Of a DNA stretch of 20,108 bases, positions 1 through 7,365 are shown in pieces. The stretch covers positions 1-20,108 of the forward strand of contig JAQBHI010000147.1 in assembly GCA_032127875.1 (NCBI GenBank). The letters are read 5' to 3'. A program made the translations under genes and the position numbers. Position 1 is the first letter of the stretch. The number at the start of each line of letters is the position of its first letter. Source of the DNA: CADEEV01 sp032127875. Lineage in GTDB: Bacteria > Acidobacteriota > Vicinamibacteria > Fen-336. Below the pieces are notes generated by a model. It did no database searches. It was not told where the DNA came from and worked only from the letters and a program-made list of their open reading frames with translations.

Positions 1-1951
1 GGCCCATGTAGTCGATGCTCCTCACGCCGTTTCGCGGCTTGAAGGCGCAATCGAAGACGTCGAGGTCCGCTTCTTCGAGATTGGGAGCCCCTTCGATCGT
101 TTCGTTCTCGTCGATGTACTCGAGAATGTCCTGAACTTCCGCCTTCTCGTAGCCGAGCCGGCGCAAAGCCTGCGGTACGGTTTGATTCACGAACTTGAGC
201 ATCCCGCCGCCGACGAGCTTCTTGTACTTGATCAGTGAAATGTCGGGCTCGATGCCGGTCGTGTCGCAATCCATCATGAATCCGATCGTGCCCGTCGGCG
301 CCAGCACCGTGACCTGGCTGTTGCGATAGCCGTGCTGCACCCCGAGCGTATAGGCCTCGTCCCACACCGTCTGCGCGCTCTGCAGCAGCTCGCGCGGCAC
401 GAGCGCCCCATCGAGCATGTGGGCGTGCTGGCGGTGCTTGTCGATGACCCGGAGCATGGGCTCGGCGTTCGTCGCATAGCCCGGGAAGGCGCCCGTCGCC
501 GAGGCCACCCGGGCGCTCTGCGCGTAGGCCTCGCCGTGCATGAGCGCCGTGATCGCGGCCGCGTAGGCGCGGCCCGCGTCGGAGTCATAGGGCAGGCCCC
601 GGTCCATCAAGAGCACGCCGAGGTTCGCGTAGCCGAGGCCAAGCGGCCGGTAGTCGTGACTGTTGCGGTCGATGGCCGGGGTCGGATAACTCGCGTTGTC
701 GACCAGGATCTCCTGCGCGGTGATCAGCGTGCGGCAGGCGAGCTTGAAGGCGTCGGTGTCGAACTCACCGTCGTCCCGGCGGAACTTCATCAGGTTCAGC
801 GACGCGAGGTTGCAGGCCGTGTCGTCGAGGAACATGTACTCGGAGCAGGGGTTCGAGGCGTTGATGCGGGCCGTATTCGGGCAGGTGTGCCAGTCGTTGA
901 TGGTGGTGTCGAACTGCATGCCCGGGTCGCCGCACTGCCACGCGGCCTCGGCCATCATCTTCATCAACTCGCGCGCCGGAAACGTCTCGCACGCTTCGCC
1001 GCCGAGCACGAACCTCGTGGTCCAGTCGCGATCCTCCACCACCGCACCCATGAACTCGTCGGTCACGCGCACCGAGTGGTTGGCGTTTTGGAAGAACACG
1101 GAGTCGTAGGCGCCGCCCTTCACGTTGAAGGCGCCGTCGTAGCCCGCGTCGATCAGTGCCCAGGCCTTGCGCTCTTCCTCGGCCTTGCTGTTGACGAATT
1201 CGACGATGTCCGGATGCTCGGCGTTCAGGATCACCATCTTGGCCGCGCGGCGCGTCTTGCCGCCGCTCTTGATCACGCCCGCGAAGGCATCGTAGCCGCG
1301 CATGAACGACACCGGGCCCGAGGCCGTGCCGCCACCGGCGAGCGGCTCCTTGGCGGAGCGGATGCCGGAGAGGTTCGAGCCCGTGCCGGAACCGAACTTG
1401 AAGAGCATGCCCTCGGTCTTGGCGAGCGTCAGGATCGAGTCCATCGTGTCGTTGACGGCGTTGATGAAACACGCCGAGGCCTGCGGGCGCTTTTCGATCC
1501 CCACGTTGAACCAGACCGGGCTGTTGAAGGCCGCCTTCTGGTTCACGAGCAGGTGCGTGAGCTCATCCGCAAACGCGTCGCAATCGGCGCTCGTCGCGAA
1601 GTAGCCCTGCTCCTCGGCCCAGCTCCGAATCTGATCCACGACGCGCGAGATCAGGTGCTTGACACTGCGCTCCCGGTCCGGCGAGCCGAGGGCGCCGCGG
1701 AAGTATTTCGACGCTACGATGTTCGTCGCCGTCTGGCTCCAGGTGGTCGGGACCTCGATACCGTGCTGCTCGAAGACCGGCCGGCCGCGTTCGTCATTGA
1801 TGACCGCCGAGCGGGTTTCCCAGGCGAGCTCGTCGTAGGGGTGGCGTCCCTCCTTGGAGAAGTGGCGCCGGAAGCTCAGCCCGGTTCGCTTCTCAGCGGC
1901 GGCGCTCGGCCGGGTCTCGCCGCGAGGGCTCTCCAAGGGGTAGGTTGACAT
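1..1951 (-). CDS. nrdJ: Class II (B12-dependent) ribonucleoside-diphosphate reductase, N-terminal 650 codons (partial)
   Basis: This enzyme reduces ribonucleotides to deoxyribonucleotides in the cytoplasm with an adenosylcobalamin-derived radical, so it works with or without oxygen. The frame is open from ATG 1951-1949 to the window edge. The first half shows NSPVWFN near residue 143, QASACFI with a likely redox Cys at about 161, FGSGTGSNLSG near 186, and NPCSE near 367, whose Cys about 369 would carry the thiyl radical. These fit the NrdJ family, usually over 700 residues, so the C-terminal part with the redox Cys tail lies outside the window. An AGGAGG-type site sits about 10 nt before the start. 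Upstream are a sigma70 promoter and two NrdR-like boxes. No ATP-cone is apparent at the N-terminus. The long open frame on the opposite strand is a high-GC shadow. Confidence 0.93.
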   Translation of the reverse strand, partial: MSTYPLESPRGETRPSAAAEKRTGLSFRRHFSKEGRHPYDELAWETRSAVINDERGRPVFEQHGIEVPTTWSQTATNIVASKYFRGALGSPDRERSVKHLISRVVDQIRSWAEEQGYFATSADCDAFADELTHLLVNQKAAFNSPVWFNVGIEKRPQASACFINAVNDTMDSILTLAKTEGMLFKFGSGTGSNLSGIRSAKEPLAGGGTASGPVSFMRGYDAFAGVIKSGGKTRRAAKMVILNAEHPDIVEFVNSKAEEERKAWALIDAGYDGAFNVKGGAYDSVFFQNANHSVRVTDEFMGAVVEDRDWTTRFVLGGEACETFPARELMKMMAEAAWQCGDPGMQFDTTINDWHTCPNTARINASNPCSEYMFLDDTACNLASLNLMKFRRDDGEFDTDAFKLACRTLITAQEILVDNASYPTPAIDRNSHDYRPLGLGYANLGVLLMDRGLPYDSDAGRAYAAAITALMHGEAYAQSARVASATGAFPGYATNAEPMLRVIDKHRQHAHMLDGALVPRELLQSAQTVWDEAYTLGVQHGYRNSQVTVLAPTGTIGFMMDCDTTGIEPDISLIKYKKLVGGGMLKFVNQTVPQALRRLGYEKAEVQDILEYIDENETIEGAPNLEEADLDVFDCAFKPRNGVRSIDYMG

Positions 1952-2050
1952 AGGGACGCGTCCTCCTTCTAGTTGTCTCGACCTGCAGCCCTAAACCGTG
2001 CGACCTTGCTTTTTGGAGCTCAGCCGGCGGCGTCAGCCGGAATGTTTTGG

Positions 2051-2078
2051 ATTATAGCTCCCGGTCGAGGGCTGTCAA
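2051..2078 (-). promoter_or_regulatory. Near-consensus sigma70 promoter of nrdJ
   Basis: Read on the minus strand, TTGACA (2078-2073) and TATAAT (2056-2051) both match consensus exactly and are separated by 16 bp. Transcription would begin near 2044, giving a leader of about 90 nt before the nrdJ ATG. I see no cobalamin riboswitch signature in that leader. Confidence 0.8.
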
Positions 2079-2085
2079 GAGAAAA

Positions 2086-2132
2086 ACGCAAGATGTAGTG
2101 GTCGACGCCCAACGACCAACAATATATTGAAA
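2086..2132 (-). promoter_or_regulatory. Tandem NrdR-like boxes upstream of nrdJ
   Basis: Two 16-bp sites resemble the NrdR box consensus acaCwAtATaTwGtgt. Site 2086-2101 reads ACGCAAGATGTAGTGG, matching about 12 of 16 positions. Site 2117-2132 contains the perfect 10-bp palindrome CAATATATTG at 2120-2129. Their centres are 31 bp apart, three helical turns, which is a spacing known for NrdR box pairs. They lie just upstream of the nrdJ -35 element. NrdR represses ribonucleotide reductase genes when dATP/ATP is high; its gene is not in this window. Confidence 0.6.
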
Positions 2133-2235
2133 TGGAAGGAGTTACAAGCAGGGGCCTGAGAGAGAATCTCAGCACTCGCCCTAGAAATGTCACTCCACGG
2201 GGGCAAAGCGATCACTCGGAACAGGTGACTGGTTT

Positions 2236-2256
2236 CATTTGCAGCATAATCAAATG
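2236..2256. promoter_or_regulatory. Inverted repeat CATTTG-N9-CAAATG, possible operator
   Basis: A perfect 6-bp inverted repeat with a 9-bp spacer lies between the divergent nrdJ and TetR-family genes. It is flanked by a second odd palindrome, GACTG-g-CAGTC, at 2256-2266. TetR proteins often bind such sites near their own genes, so self-regulation is possible. The site is over 100 bp upstream of the best promoter for the regulator, which weakens the link. Confidence 0.3.
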
Positions 2257-2357
2257 ACTGGCAGTCGCTAAGCCGGTCCCTCGTTGTTTTGATCTAACTG
2301 CTCTCCAGTATTAATTTTTATTGGATTCCATCGAAAGTCGAGCGTCTGCTTGCGATG

Positions 2358-2386
2358 TTGTTAAACTATCCAAGAAACAATATAAG
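2358..2386 (+). promoter_or_regulatory. Sigma70-type promoter of the TetR-family gene
   Basis: TTGTTA (2358-2363) and TATAAG (2381-2386) are separated by 17 bp in an AT-rich stretch that contrasts with the GC-rich coding DNA after it. Transcription would begin near 2393. If this promoter is used, translation must start downstream of it, which argues against the upstream in-frame TTG at 2321. Confidence 0.5.
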
Positions 2387-2440
2387 GACAGTCGCTTGGC
2401 CAGGCCCCAGCCGACGCAGATCGTTGTGTGCCTTGGTATA

Positions 2441-3133
2441 TTGGCGCCCACTCGGGGGGATTTTCTGACGAAGACTCGACACAAGGGGAAGAGACGGCCG
2501 GCTACGGCTCGAGCCAGGAGGGGTCAGGCCCCAAGGGCGCCGGACGCCGCCCGGCGTCGTATCCTCGAGATCGCGGCCCGCGTCATCTGCGAGAAGGGGT
2601 ACGAGGGGGCAGGCGTCCAGGACATCGCCGCTGCGGCCGGCCTCACCAAGGCCGGCCTCTACCATCACATCAAGAGCAAGGAGCAGCTGCTCTTCGAGAT
2701 CCAGAGCTACGGCATGGACGTGTTCGAGGAACAGGTGCTCCTGCCCGTGCTCGAGATCGCCGATCCACTGGACCGCCTGCGCGCCTGCATGGAAAAAAAC
2801 GTGGTGCTCGTCACCCGGGGTTGGAGCAAGGAGGTGACCATCATCCTGCACGAGCACGCGACGCTGACTGGCGAGGCTCGCGCCTTGATCAACGTGCGGA
2901 AGAAGCGTTATGTCCGCTTCCTCGAGAGCTCGTTCTCCGAGGCCGTACGCCGCGGGAGGATCCGCGCAGTGAACCCCAAGGTAGCCGCCTTCGCGTTCCT
3001 CGGCATGGTGCTGTGGATCTACAAGTGGTACCGGCGCGACGGCCCGATCTCCGCGGCGAAGATCGCCGCCCACATGCAGGACCTGTTGTTCACCGGCCTC
3101 GAGACCGGCCGCGTCAAGAAAGCACGCCGCTAG
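2441..3133 (+). CDS. TetR/AcrR-family transcriptional regulator (KstR2-like)
   Basis: This is a one-component DNA-binding repressor, probably sensing a small ligand. Numbered from the in-frame TTG at 2321, residues about 78-125 form the TetR helix-turn-helix (ARRRILEIAARVICEKGYEG, then DIAAAAGLTKAGLYHHIKSK). The C-terminal half, ending WIYKWYRRDGPISAAKIA, resembles the ligand domain of KstR2-type regulators of lipid or CoA-ester catabolism. The start is uncertain: the frame is open from TTG 2321, but 2321-2400 is AT-rich and holds a promoter, so TTG 2441 or GTG 2426 is more likely. None has a clear ribosome-binding site. A basic stretch (KTRHKGKRR) precedes the HTH. It is divergent from nrdJ, and no catabolic genes adjoin it, so its targets are unknown. 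Confidence 0.85.
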   Translation: MAPTRGDFLTKTRHKGKRRPATARARRGQAPRAPDAARRRILEIAARVICEKGYEGAGVQDIAAAAGLTKAGLYHHIKSKEQLLFEIQSYGMDVFEEQVLLPVLEIADPLDRLRACMEKNVVLVTRGWSKEVTIILHEHATLTGEARALINVRKKRYVRFLESSFSEAVRRGRIRAVNPKVAAFAFLGMVLWIYKWYRRDGPISAAKIAAHMQDLLFTGLETGRVKKARR

Positions 3134-3227
3134 CAGCTATGGCTCGCTAGAACGCGCGGCCCGCAAGCCGCCGCCGCTCCCTCGCGCGGAGTGGGGGGAC
3201 TGACGGTCGTCGCTTGAAGCAAACAGC

Positions 3228-3269
3228 TGTCCCCTCCCCTACGTGGGGAGGGACACGGTGGGGGGTCGA
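3228..3269. repeat. REP-like GC-rich palindrome
   Basis: The sequence contains a near-perfect inverted repeat, TGTCCCCTCCCC facing GGGGAGGGACA around a short TACGT centre, with one extra C in the left arm. CGGTGGGGGG follows at 3256-3265. This arrangement resembles the short extragenic palindromes scattered through many proteobacterial genomes. On either strand it encodes spurious PSPRRGG-like peptides. It sits in the gap between converging genes. Confidence 0.5.
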
Positions 3270-3283
3270 TGATAAGCATGCGC

Positions 3284-3310
3284 CGGGGGGGCAAGGCTCC
3301 GTACCCCCCG
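3284..3310 (-). terminator. Terminator-like hairpin after the GcvT-like gene
   Basis: CGGGGGG (3284-3290) pairs with CCCCCCG (3304-3310) across a 13-nt loop, 13 nt beyond the stop codon of the leftward GcvT-like gene. No T-run follows in either direction, so it is a weak intrinsic-terminator candidate. Confidence 0.35.
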
Positions 3311-3323
3311 AGCTGACCAACCC

Positions 3324-4511
3324 CTACGCCGTCTTGCGAAGCGGATTGAAAAACGGCAACTTCGAAACCGTGACGCCGGCCTGCTTGCGCTTGTAGTCGA
3401 CGGTGAGTTCCATCTGGAGCTTCGTGCCGACCTCGGCGCAATCGCTTTGGACACTCGCGAGCGCGATCATCTTCTTGAGCGTCGGCGACCAGGTGGTGCT
3501 CGTGGCATGGCCGACCTGGATCCCGTCGCGGTAGATCGGCACGCTGGCGCGCGAGGCAGTGGCCGGCAAGGAGGGAGTCAGACCCACCTCGTCGTGGAGC
3601 CGCTCGACGTCAGTCCAATCCACGTCAATGCCGACGAGTTGCCGCAGCGGGCCCTGCTTCGCCTCGCGTCGCAGCGCCGGCTGGCCGATGAACGGTGCCT
3701 TGGCGAGGTTCACCGATCTTCCGAGGCCGATCTCGAAGGGTGAATAGCGCTGCGAGGGGATCACCGCGCGGCGCGCGCTGATGTAATCGACGTCGAGCAT
3801 GATCAGCCCGGCTTCGATGCGCGCGACGTCGAGCGCGTAGATACCGCTGGGCGTGATGTCGTAGGGTCGGCCCGCGGCCATCAGCGCATCCCAGACTTCG
3901 AGTGCACGGGCCGCGTCCATCCAGATCTCGTAACCAAGGTCGCCCGTGTAGCCCGTGCGCGAGATCTCGACGGGGATCCCTGCGAGCTTGAAGGGACGGA
4001 CCCGGAAGTACTTGAGCGAGCCGATGTCGCCGTCGGTGCAGGCCTTCAGGAGCTCGCGCGAGGTCGGCCCCTGCAGGGCGAGTGCCGCCGTCTGCCCCGA
4101 GATGTCGTCGACCTGCACCTGCAGGCCCAGCGCGTTCTCGCGGAACCAACGCAGGTTCGGCTCGGCGGCGGTCCACCTGTAGACGCTGTCCTCGAGACGC
4201 GAAACCGTGCCGTCGTCGATGACCTTGCCGTCGCCATCGCACCAGCTCGCGTAGATCACCTGGCCGGGAGCGATCTTCGTGGCGTCGCGCGTCAGCACCC
4301 GGTCGACGAGCCGCACCGAGTCCTTCCCGGAGAGCCGGTACTTGAACAGCGGCGAGATGTCGATGAGCGCGGCCGCGTTGCGAATCGCATTGTATTCGCG
4401 CTCGTGGCTGACGTCGTAGCTCGAGACCGCGAAAAACCCGGACCAGTCGCGCCACGTCTGGCTCTCGCAGAGGGCGGCGACGCGCGCATGGAACGGCGTC
4501 CCGATCGGCAT
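3324..4511 (-). CDS. GcvT/DmdA-family folate-dependent aminomethyltransferase-like protein
   Basis: The protein (395 aa) belongs to the glycine-cleavage T-protein fold, whose members move one-carbon units to tetrahydrofolate from aminomethyl-lipoyl protein, DMSP, sarcosine and similar donors. Diagnostic segments are EREYNAIRNAAALIDISP near residue 37, GKVIDDGTVSRL near 94 (the Asp pair matches the catalytic Asp region of GcvT), LALQGPTS near 143, and EISRTGYTGDLGYEIW near 181. The C-terminal barrel has the usual VGHATSTTWSPTLKKMIALA pattern. No gcvH, gcvP or lipoate genes are nearby, so a stand-alone demethylase or aminomethyltransferase is more likely than part of the glycine cleavage system. 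The substrate cannot be read from sequence. It starts 50 nt after the hybrid kinase stop and could share that operon, although no functional link is evident. Confidence 0.88.
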   Translation of the reverse strand: MPIGTPFHARVAALCESQTWRDWSGFFAVSSYDVSHEREYNAIRNAAALIDISPLFKYRLSGKDSVRLVDRVLTRDATKIAPGQVIYASWCDGDGKVIDDGTVSRLEDSVYRWTAAEPNLRWFRENALGLQVQVDDISGQTAALALQGPTSRELLKACTDGDIGSLKYFRVRPFKLAGIPVEISRTGYTGDLGYEIWMDAARALEVWDALMAAGRPYDITPSGIYALDVARIEAGLIMLDVDYISARRAVIPSQRYSPFEIGLGRSVNLAKAPFIGQPALRREAKQGPLRQLVGIDVDWTDVERLHDEVGLTPSLPATASRASVPIYRDGIQVGHATSTTWSPTLKKMIALASVQSDCAEVGTKLQMELTVDYKRKQAGVTVSKLPFFNPLRKTA

Positions 4512-4561
4512 CGTCGCGGATCATATCCCAGCCGGGGCGGCCGTACCCCCCCCCGAACTTC

Positions 4562-6781
4562 CTACAGCCGCGCGAGTCTCCGGATCTCGCGGGCGAGGGC
4601 GTCGGCCGTGAGGGCGCCCTTCTGGAGCACCTTGCGCACATGACGTTCGAGGCGCTCGCGTTCCTCGCCCGAGAGGTCGCGCGCCGTCACCACCACGACC
4701 GGGATCTGCACCCACGCCGGGTTCGCGCGCAAGGCCTCGACGAACTCGAAGCCATCCATCTCGGGCATCATCAGGTCGAGCAGGATCAGGTCCGGCGCGC
4801 CGCCCTTCAGGAACTCCAGCCCTTCGCGGCCGTTGCGTGCCTCGCACACCCGCCAGCCGTCCCCCTCGAGCGTGCGCCGCAGCACTTCGCGCGACGCCGG
4901 ATCGTCCTCGATCACGAGCGCGGGACAAGGCGTCCGCGACCCTCGGAAGCGGCGCAGCACGGCCGAAAGACGCTCGCGATCGATCGGCTTGGGCAGGTAG
5001 TCCGCGGCGCCCAGCGCGCGGCCCATGTCGCGTTCGTCCACCATCGAGATCATCACCACGGGGATCCGCGCCACTTCCGGGTCACTCTTGAGCGTCTTCA
5101 GCACCGCCCAGCCGTCCATACCCGGCATCAGCACGTCGAGCGTGATCGCGTCGGGCTTGTGCTCGCGCGCGGCGCGCAGGCCTTCGTCGCCGGTAGCGGC
5201 GGTCACCACCCGGAAACCCTCCTTGGTCAGGCTTCGTGCCAGCAGCTCGCAGGCGTCGCGATCGTCGTCGATCACGAGGACCGTTCCGATGTGGCGGCCC
5301 GGCTCTGGCTCCGCCGGCCTTCTCTCCGGAACGCTCGCCGGCAACGTGACGACGAAGGTGGATCCCTTGCCCAGCGCGCTCTCAACCGTGACGTTCCCGC
5401 CCATCATCTGGCAGAAGCGGCGGCTGATGGCAAGGCCGAGGCCAGTGCCCCCGTAACGCCGCGACGTGGAGGCATCGGCCTGCATGAACGCCTCGAACAG
5501 CCGGGCCCGTTGCCCAGGCGACATGCCTATGCCGGTGTCGGACAGGCGGAACACCAACTCGTCGCCGGCCTCTCGCCGACGCCGCGAGACATCGAGCGTG
5601 ATGGTGCCGGCCTGCGTGAACTTGCACGCGTTGCTCAGCAGGTTGAAGAGGACTTGGCGCAGGCGCGTGACGTCCGTGTGCATGGCGCCGGCGCTTTCGA
5701 CGCCGCGCACCAGCAGCGTGTTGTGATTCTTCTGGACCAGCGGGTGGATGGTGCTCTCGACGTCCTCGAGCAGCGAGCGCACGTCGAAGCTCTCGAGCAG
5801 CAACTCCATCTTGCCCGACTCGATCTTCGAAAGGTCCAGAATGTCGTTGATGAGAGCGAGCAGGTGGCGGCCCGCACCGTGCACCTTCTGAAGGTCGGCC
5901 ACGAGCTCGGTGAGGCCGCGCTCTTGTGCCTCCTCCTGCAACATCTCGCTGTAGCCGATGATGGCGTTGAGCGGCGTGCGCAGTTCGTGGCTCATGTTGG
6001 CGAGGAAGGAGCTCTTGGCCCGGCTCGCGTCTTCGGCGGCCTCCTTCGCGATCGTGAGCTCCGCGTCGCGGCTCTGGATCTCGACGAGCATCTCGTTGAA
6101 GCCGTCGATCAGCCTTCCCAACTCGTCGTCGGCGACCTTTACGGCGCGTATGGAATAGTCCTTGGTCGAGGTGACGCGAGTCTCGATCTCGACGAGGTCC
6201 TGGATCGGCTTCGAGACCAGGCCGGTCAGCCGCGAAGCGAGCGCGAAGGCGACCACCGACGACAACAACAGCACCACCAGGATGCTCCGCGCGAACTGGC
6301 GAAAGCGCGAGCTCAGCTCGTCGAGATCCGAGCGCAGGTACACGGAGCCGAGCGGCTCACCGCCCTCACTGCCCTCCAGGATGTCGCGGTGGAGCAGCAG
6401 CTCGCCCGCGCGAAAGGCCGAACCGGCGGGCGCCGACACCGGCACCTCCCGCGCCAGTTCGCCCTTGCGTACGTATCGGGCGAAGAGCCCGCCGGTCTTG
6501 TCGAAGATGCAGGCCTCGGCGATGTGGGGATAGACGCGCAGCGCCGAGAGGATGTCGCGGCCGGCCTGGGAATCGTCGAAGTCGAGCGCGGCCGTGCTCA
6601 TGGCTCCCACGCCGTCGGCCACCACCTCGAGGTCGCGCACGATCCGGTCGGAGAACGTGTAAAGGTCGTAGAAGATGAATGCGGTGCACGCGAAGAGCAG
6701 TGCGGCGGCGCTCGTCCCGAGGACGATGCTGGTCAGCTTGCGGCGAATCGAGAGGTTGCGAAAGGACTGTTTGACGCTCAC
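4562..6781 (-). CDS. Membrane hybrid sensor histidine kinase with two receiver domains
   Basis: This 739-aa kinase has a membrane segment at about 17-39, a periplasmic domain at about 40-163, a second membrane segment at about 164-186, and a HAMP linker at about 186-240. A HisKA domain with phospho-acceptor H265 (NMSHELRTP) follows. The HATPase has N-box N384 (LLSNACKF), DTGIG at 415-419 and GTGLG at 445-449. Receiver 1 has phospho-acceptor D549 and K598; receiver 2 has D669 in LILLDLMMPEMDG. No DNA-binding or GGDEF output domain is present, so the signal must pass to another protein. The start is GTG 6781-6779, overlapping the TGA of the yfiR-like gene by 4 nt (GTGA), which indicates translational coupling. 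The receptor and YfiR-like genes upstream suggest it reads a periplasmic signal. Confidence 0.95.
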   Translation of the reverse strand: MSVKQSFRNLSIRRKLTSIVLGTSAAALLFACTAFIFYDLYTFSDRIVRDLEVVADGVGAMSTAALDFDDSQAGRDILSALRVYPHIAEACIFDKTGGLFARYVRKGELAREVPVSAPAGSAFRAGELLLHRDILEGSEGGEPLGSVYLRSDLDELSSRFRQFARSILVVLLLSSVVAFALASRLTGLVSKPIQDLVEIETRVTSTKDYSIRAVKVADDELGRLIDGFNEMLVEIQSRDAELTIAKEAAEDASRAKSSFLANMSHELRTPLNAIIGYSEMLQEEAQERGLTELVADLQKVHGAGRHLLALINDILDLSKIESGKMELLLESFDVRSLLEDVESTIHPLVQKNHNTLLVRGVESAGAMHTDVTRLRQVLFNLLSNACKFTQAGTITLDVSRRRREAGDELVFRLSDTGIGMSPGQRARLFEAFMQADASTSRRYGGTGLGLAISRRFCQMMGGNVTVESALGKGSTFVVTLPASVPERRPAEPEPGRHIGTVLVIDDDRDACELLARSLTKEGFRVVTAATGDEGLRAAREHKPDAITLDVLMPGMDGWAVLKTLKSDPEVARIPVVMISMVDERDMGRALGAADYLPKPIDRERLSAVLRRFRGSRTPCPALVIEDDPASREVLRRTLEGDGWRVCEARNGREGLEFLKGGAPDLILLDLMMPEMDGFEFVEALRANPAWVQIPVVVVTARDLSGEERERLERHVRKVLQKGALTADALAREIRRLARL

Positions 6782-7359
6782 TTGACGACGGTGGCGACCC
6801 TGAGCAGGCCTGCTTCGAACTCGCTGCCCTCGGACTTGGAAGCAGGCAGGTTGATCAGGATTTGCGGTCGGTCGTCGCTCACGCCGATGCCCACAGCGAT
6901 GCCTCGCCTCACGTAGTCGGGGACCCCCGTGGCCGTGGTGATGCCCTTGGCCCGGCTGAGTGCGGTGAGACTGTCGAGGTGGCGTGCGTTGCCGGGAGCT
7001 ACGTAGAGCACGTTGATCTTGAGCTGCTCTACCGACGCTTCCAGACTCGCAATCGGCACGAGAGAGAAGCGGATCGGGAGCCGTTTTACGGTCTTGCCCG
7101 AGAAGCGCAGCAGCGTCTGGATCACCGTGCTGGCAACCTTGAGCGAATCCTGGTCGTCCTGGTTGTAGACGATCCCCAGGACCAGCTCTCCGCTCGCCTT
7201 CGTCTCGAAGTGGCGGTCGTAGGTCAGCACCTTCAGGATCAGTGGCAGCTGCAAGTCCGGAGCGAGCGGCATCGGCTCTGCGGCTAGAGCGGCAGCTGGG
7301 CGCAGCAGCGCCATGATGCCGAGCGCAAGGCCGAACTGCCGCTTGGACGAGAGCATCAT
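6778..7359 (-). CDS. YfiR/DUF4154-family periplasmic protein
   Basis: The protein has 193 aa, with a signal peptide (hydrophobic core about 8-25, likely cut after ALA at 24-26). The family resemblance is clearest at the C-terminus, where ILINLPASKSEGSEFEAGLL matches the usual ending of YfiR-like proteins. In Pseudomonas, YfiR is a periplasmic inhibitor of the membrane diguanylate cyclase YfiN. Here no cyclase is present; the next gene is a hybrid kinase with a periplasmic loop, so an analogous adaptor role is inferred. The mature protein has no cysteines, unlike the disulfide-containing P. aeruginosa YfiR. The ATG at 7359 follows the receptor stop by 6 nt without a clear ribosome-binding site, suggesting coupling. 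A second ATG follows directly. Confidence 0.8.
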   Translation of the reverse strand: MMLSSKRQFGLALGIMALLRPAAALAAEPMPLAPDLQLPLILKVLTYDRHFETKASGELVLGIVYNQDDQDSLKVASTVIQTLLRFSGKTVKRLPIRFSLVPIASLEASVEQLKINVLYVAPGNARHLDSLTALSRAKGITTATGVPDYVRRGIAVGIGVSDDRPQILINLPASKSEGSEFEAGLLRVATVVK

Positions 7360-7365
7360 CGGGCG

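Noticed and set aside
332..1948. Long plus-strand open frame of 538 codons
   Set aside because: It is antisense to nrdJ, whose motifs are unambiguous, and its translation is His/Arg/Val-rich shadow sequence.
2151..2175. CTGAGA-containing hairpin resembling a TPP riboswitch start
   Set aside because: The other conserved parts of a THI box are missing and no thiamine gene follows; it is only a 6-bp stem, CTGAGA-N5-TCTCAG.
1952..2320. Possible cobalamin riboswitch before the B12-dependent nrdJ
   Set aside because: No B12-box-like conserved core or the expected long folded leader was found; the predicted leader is only about 90 nt.
4640..6916. Plus-strand open frame of 758 codons
   Set aside because: It lies opposite the hybrid histidine kinase, which has complete domain motifs; the frame is a codon-bias artefact of high GC.
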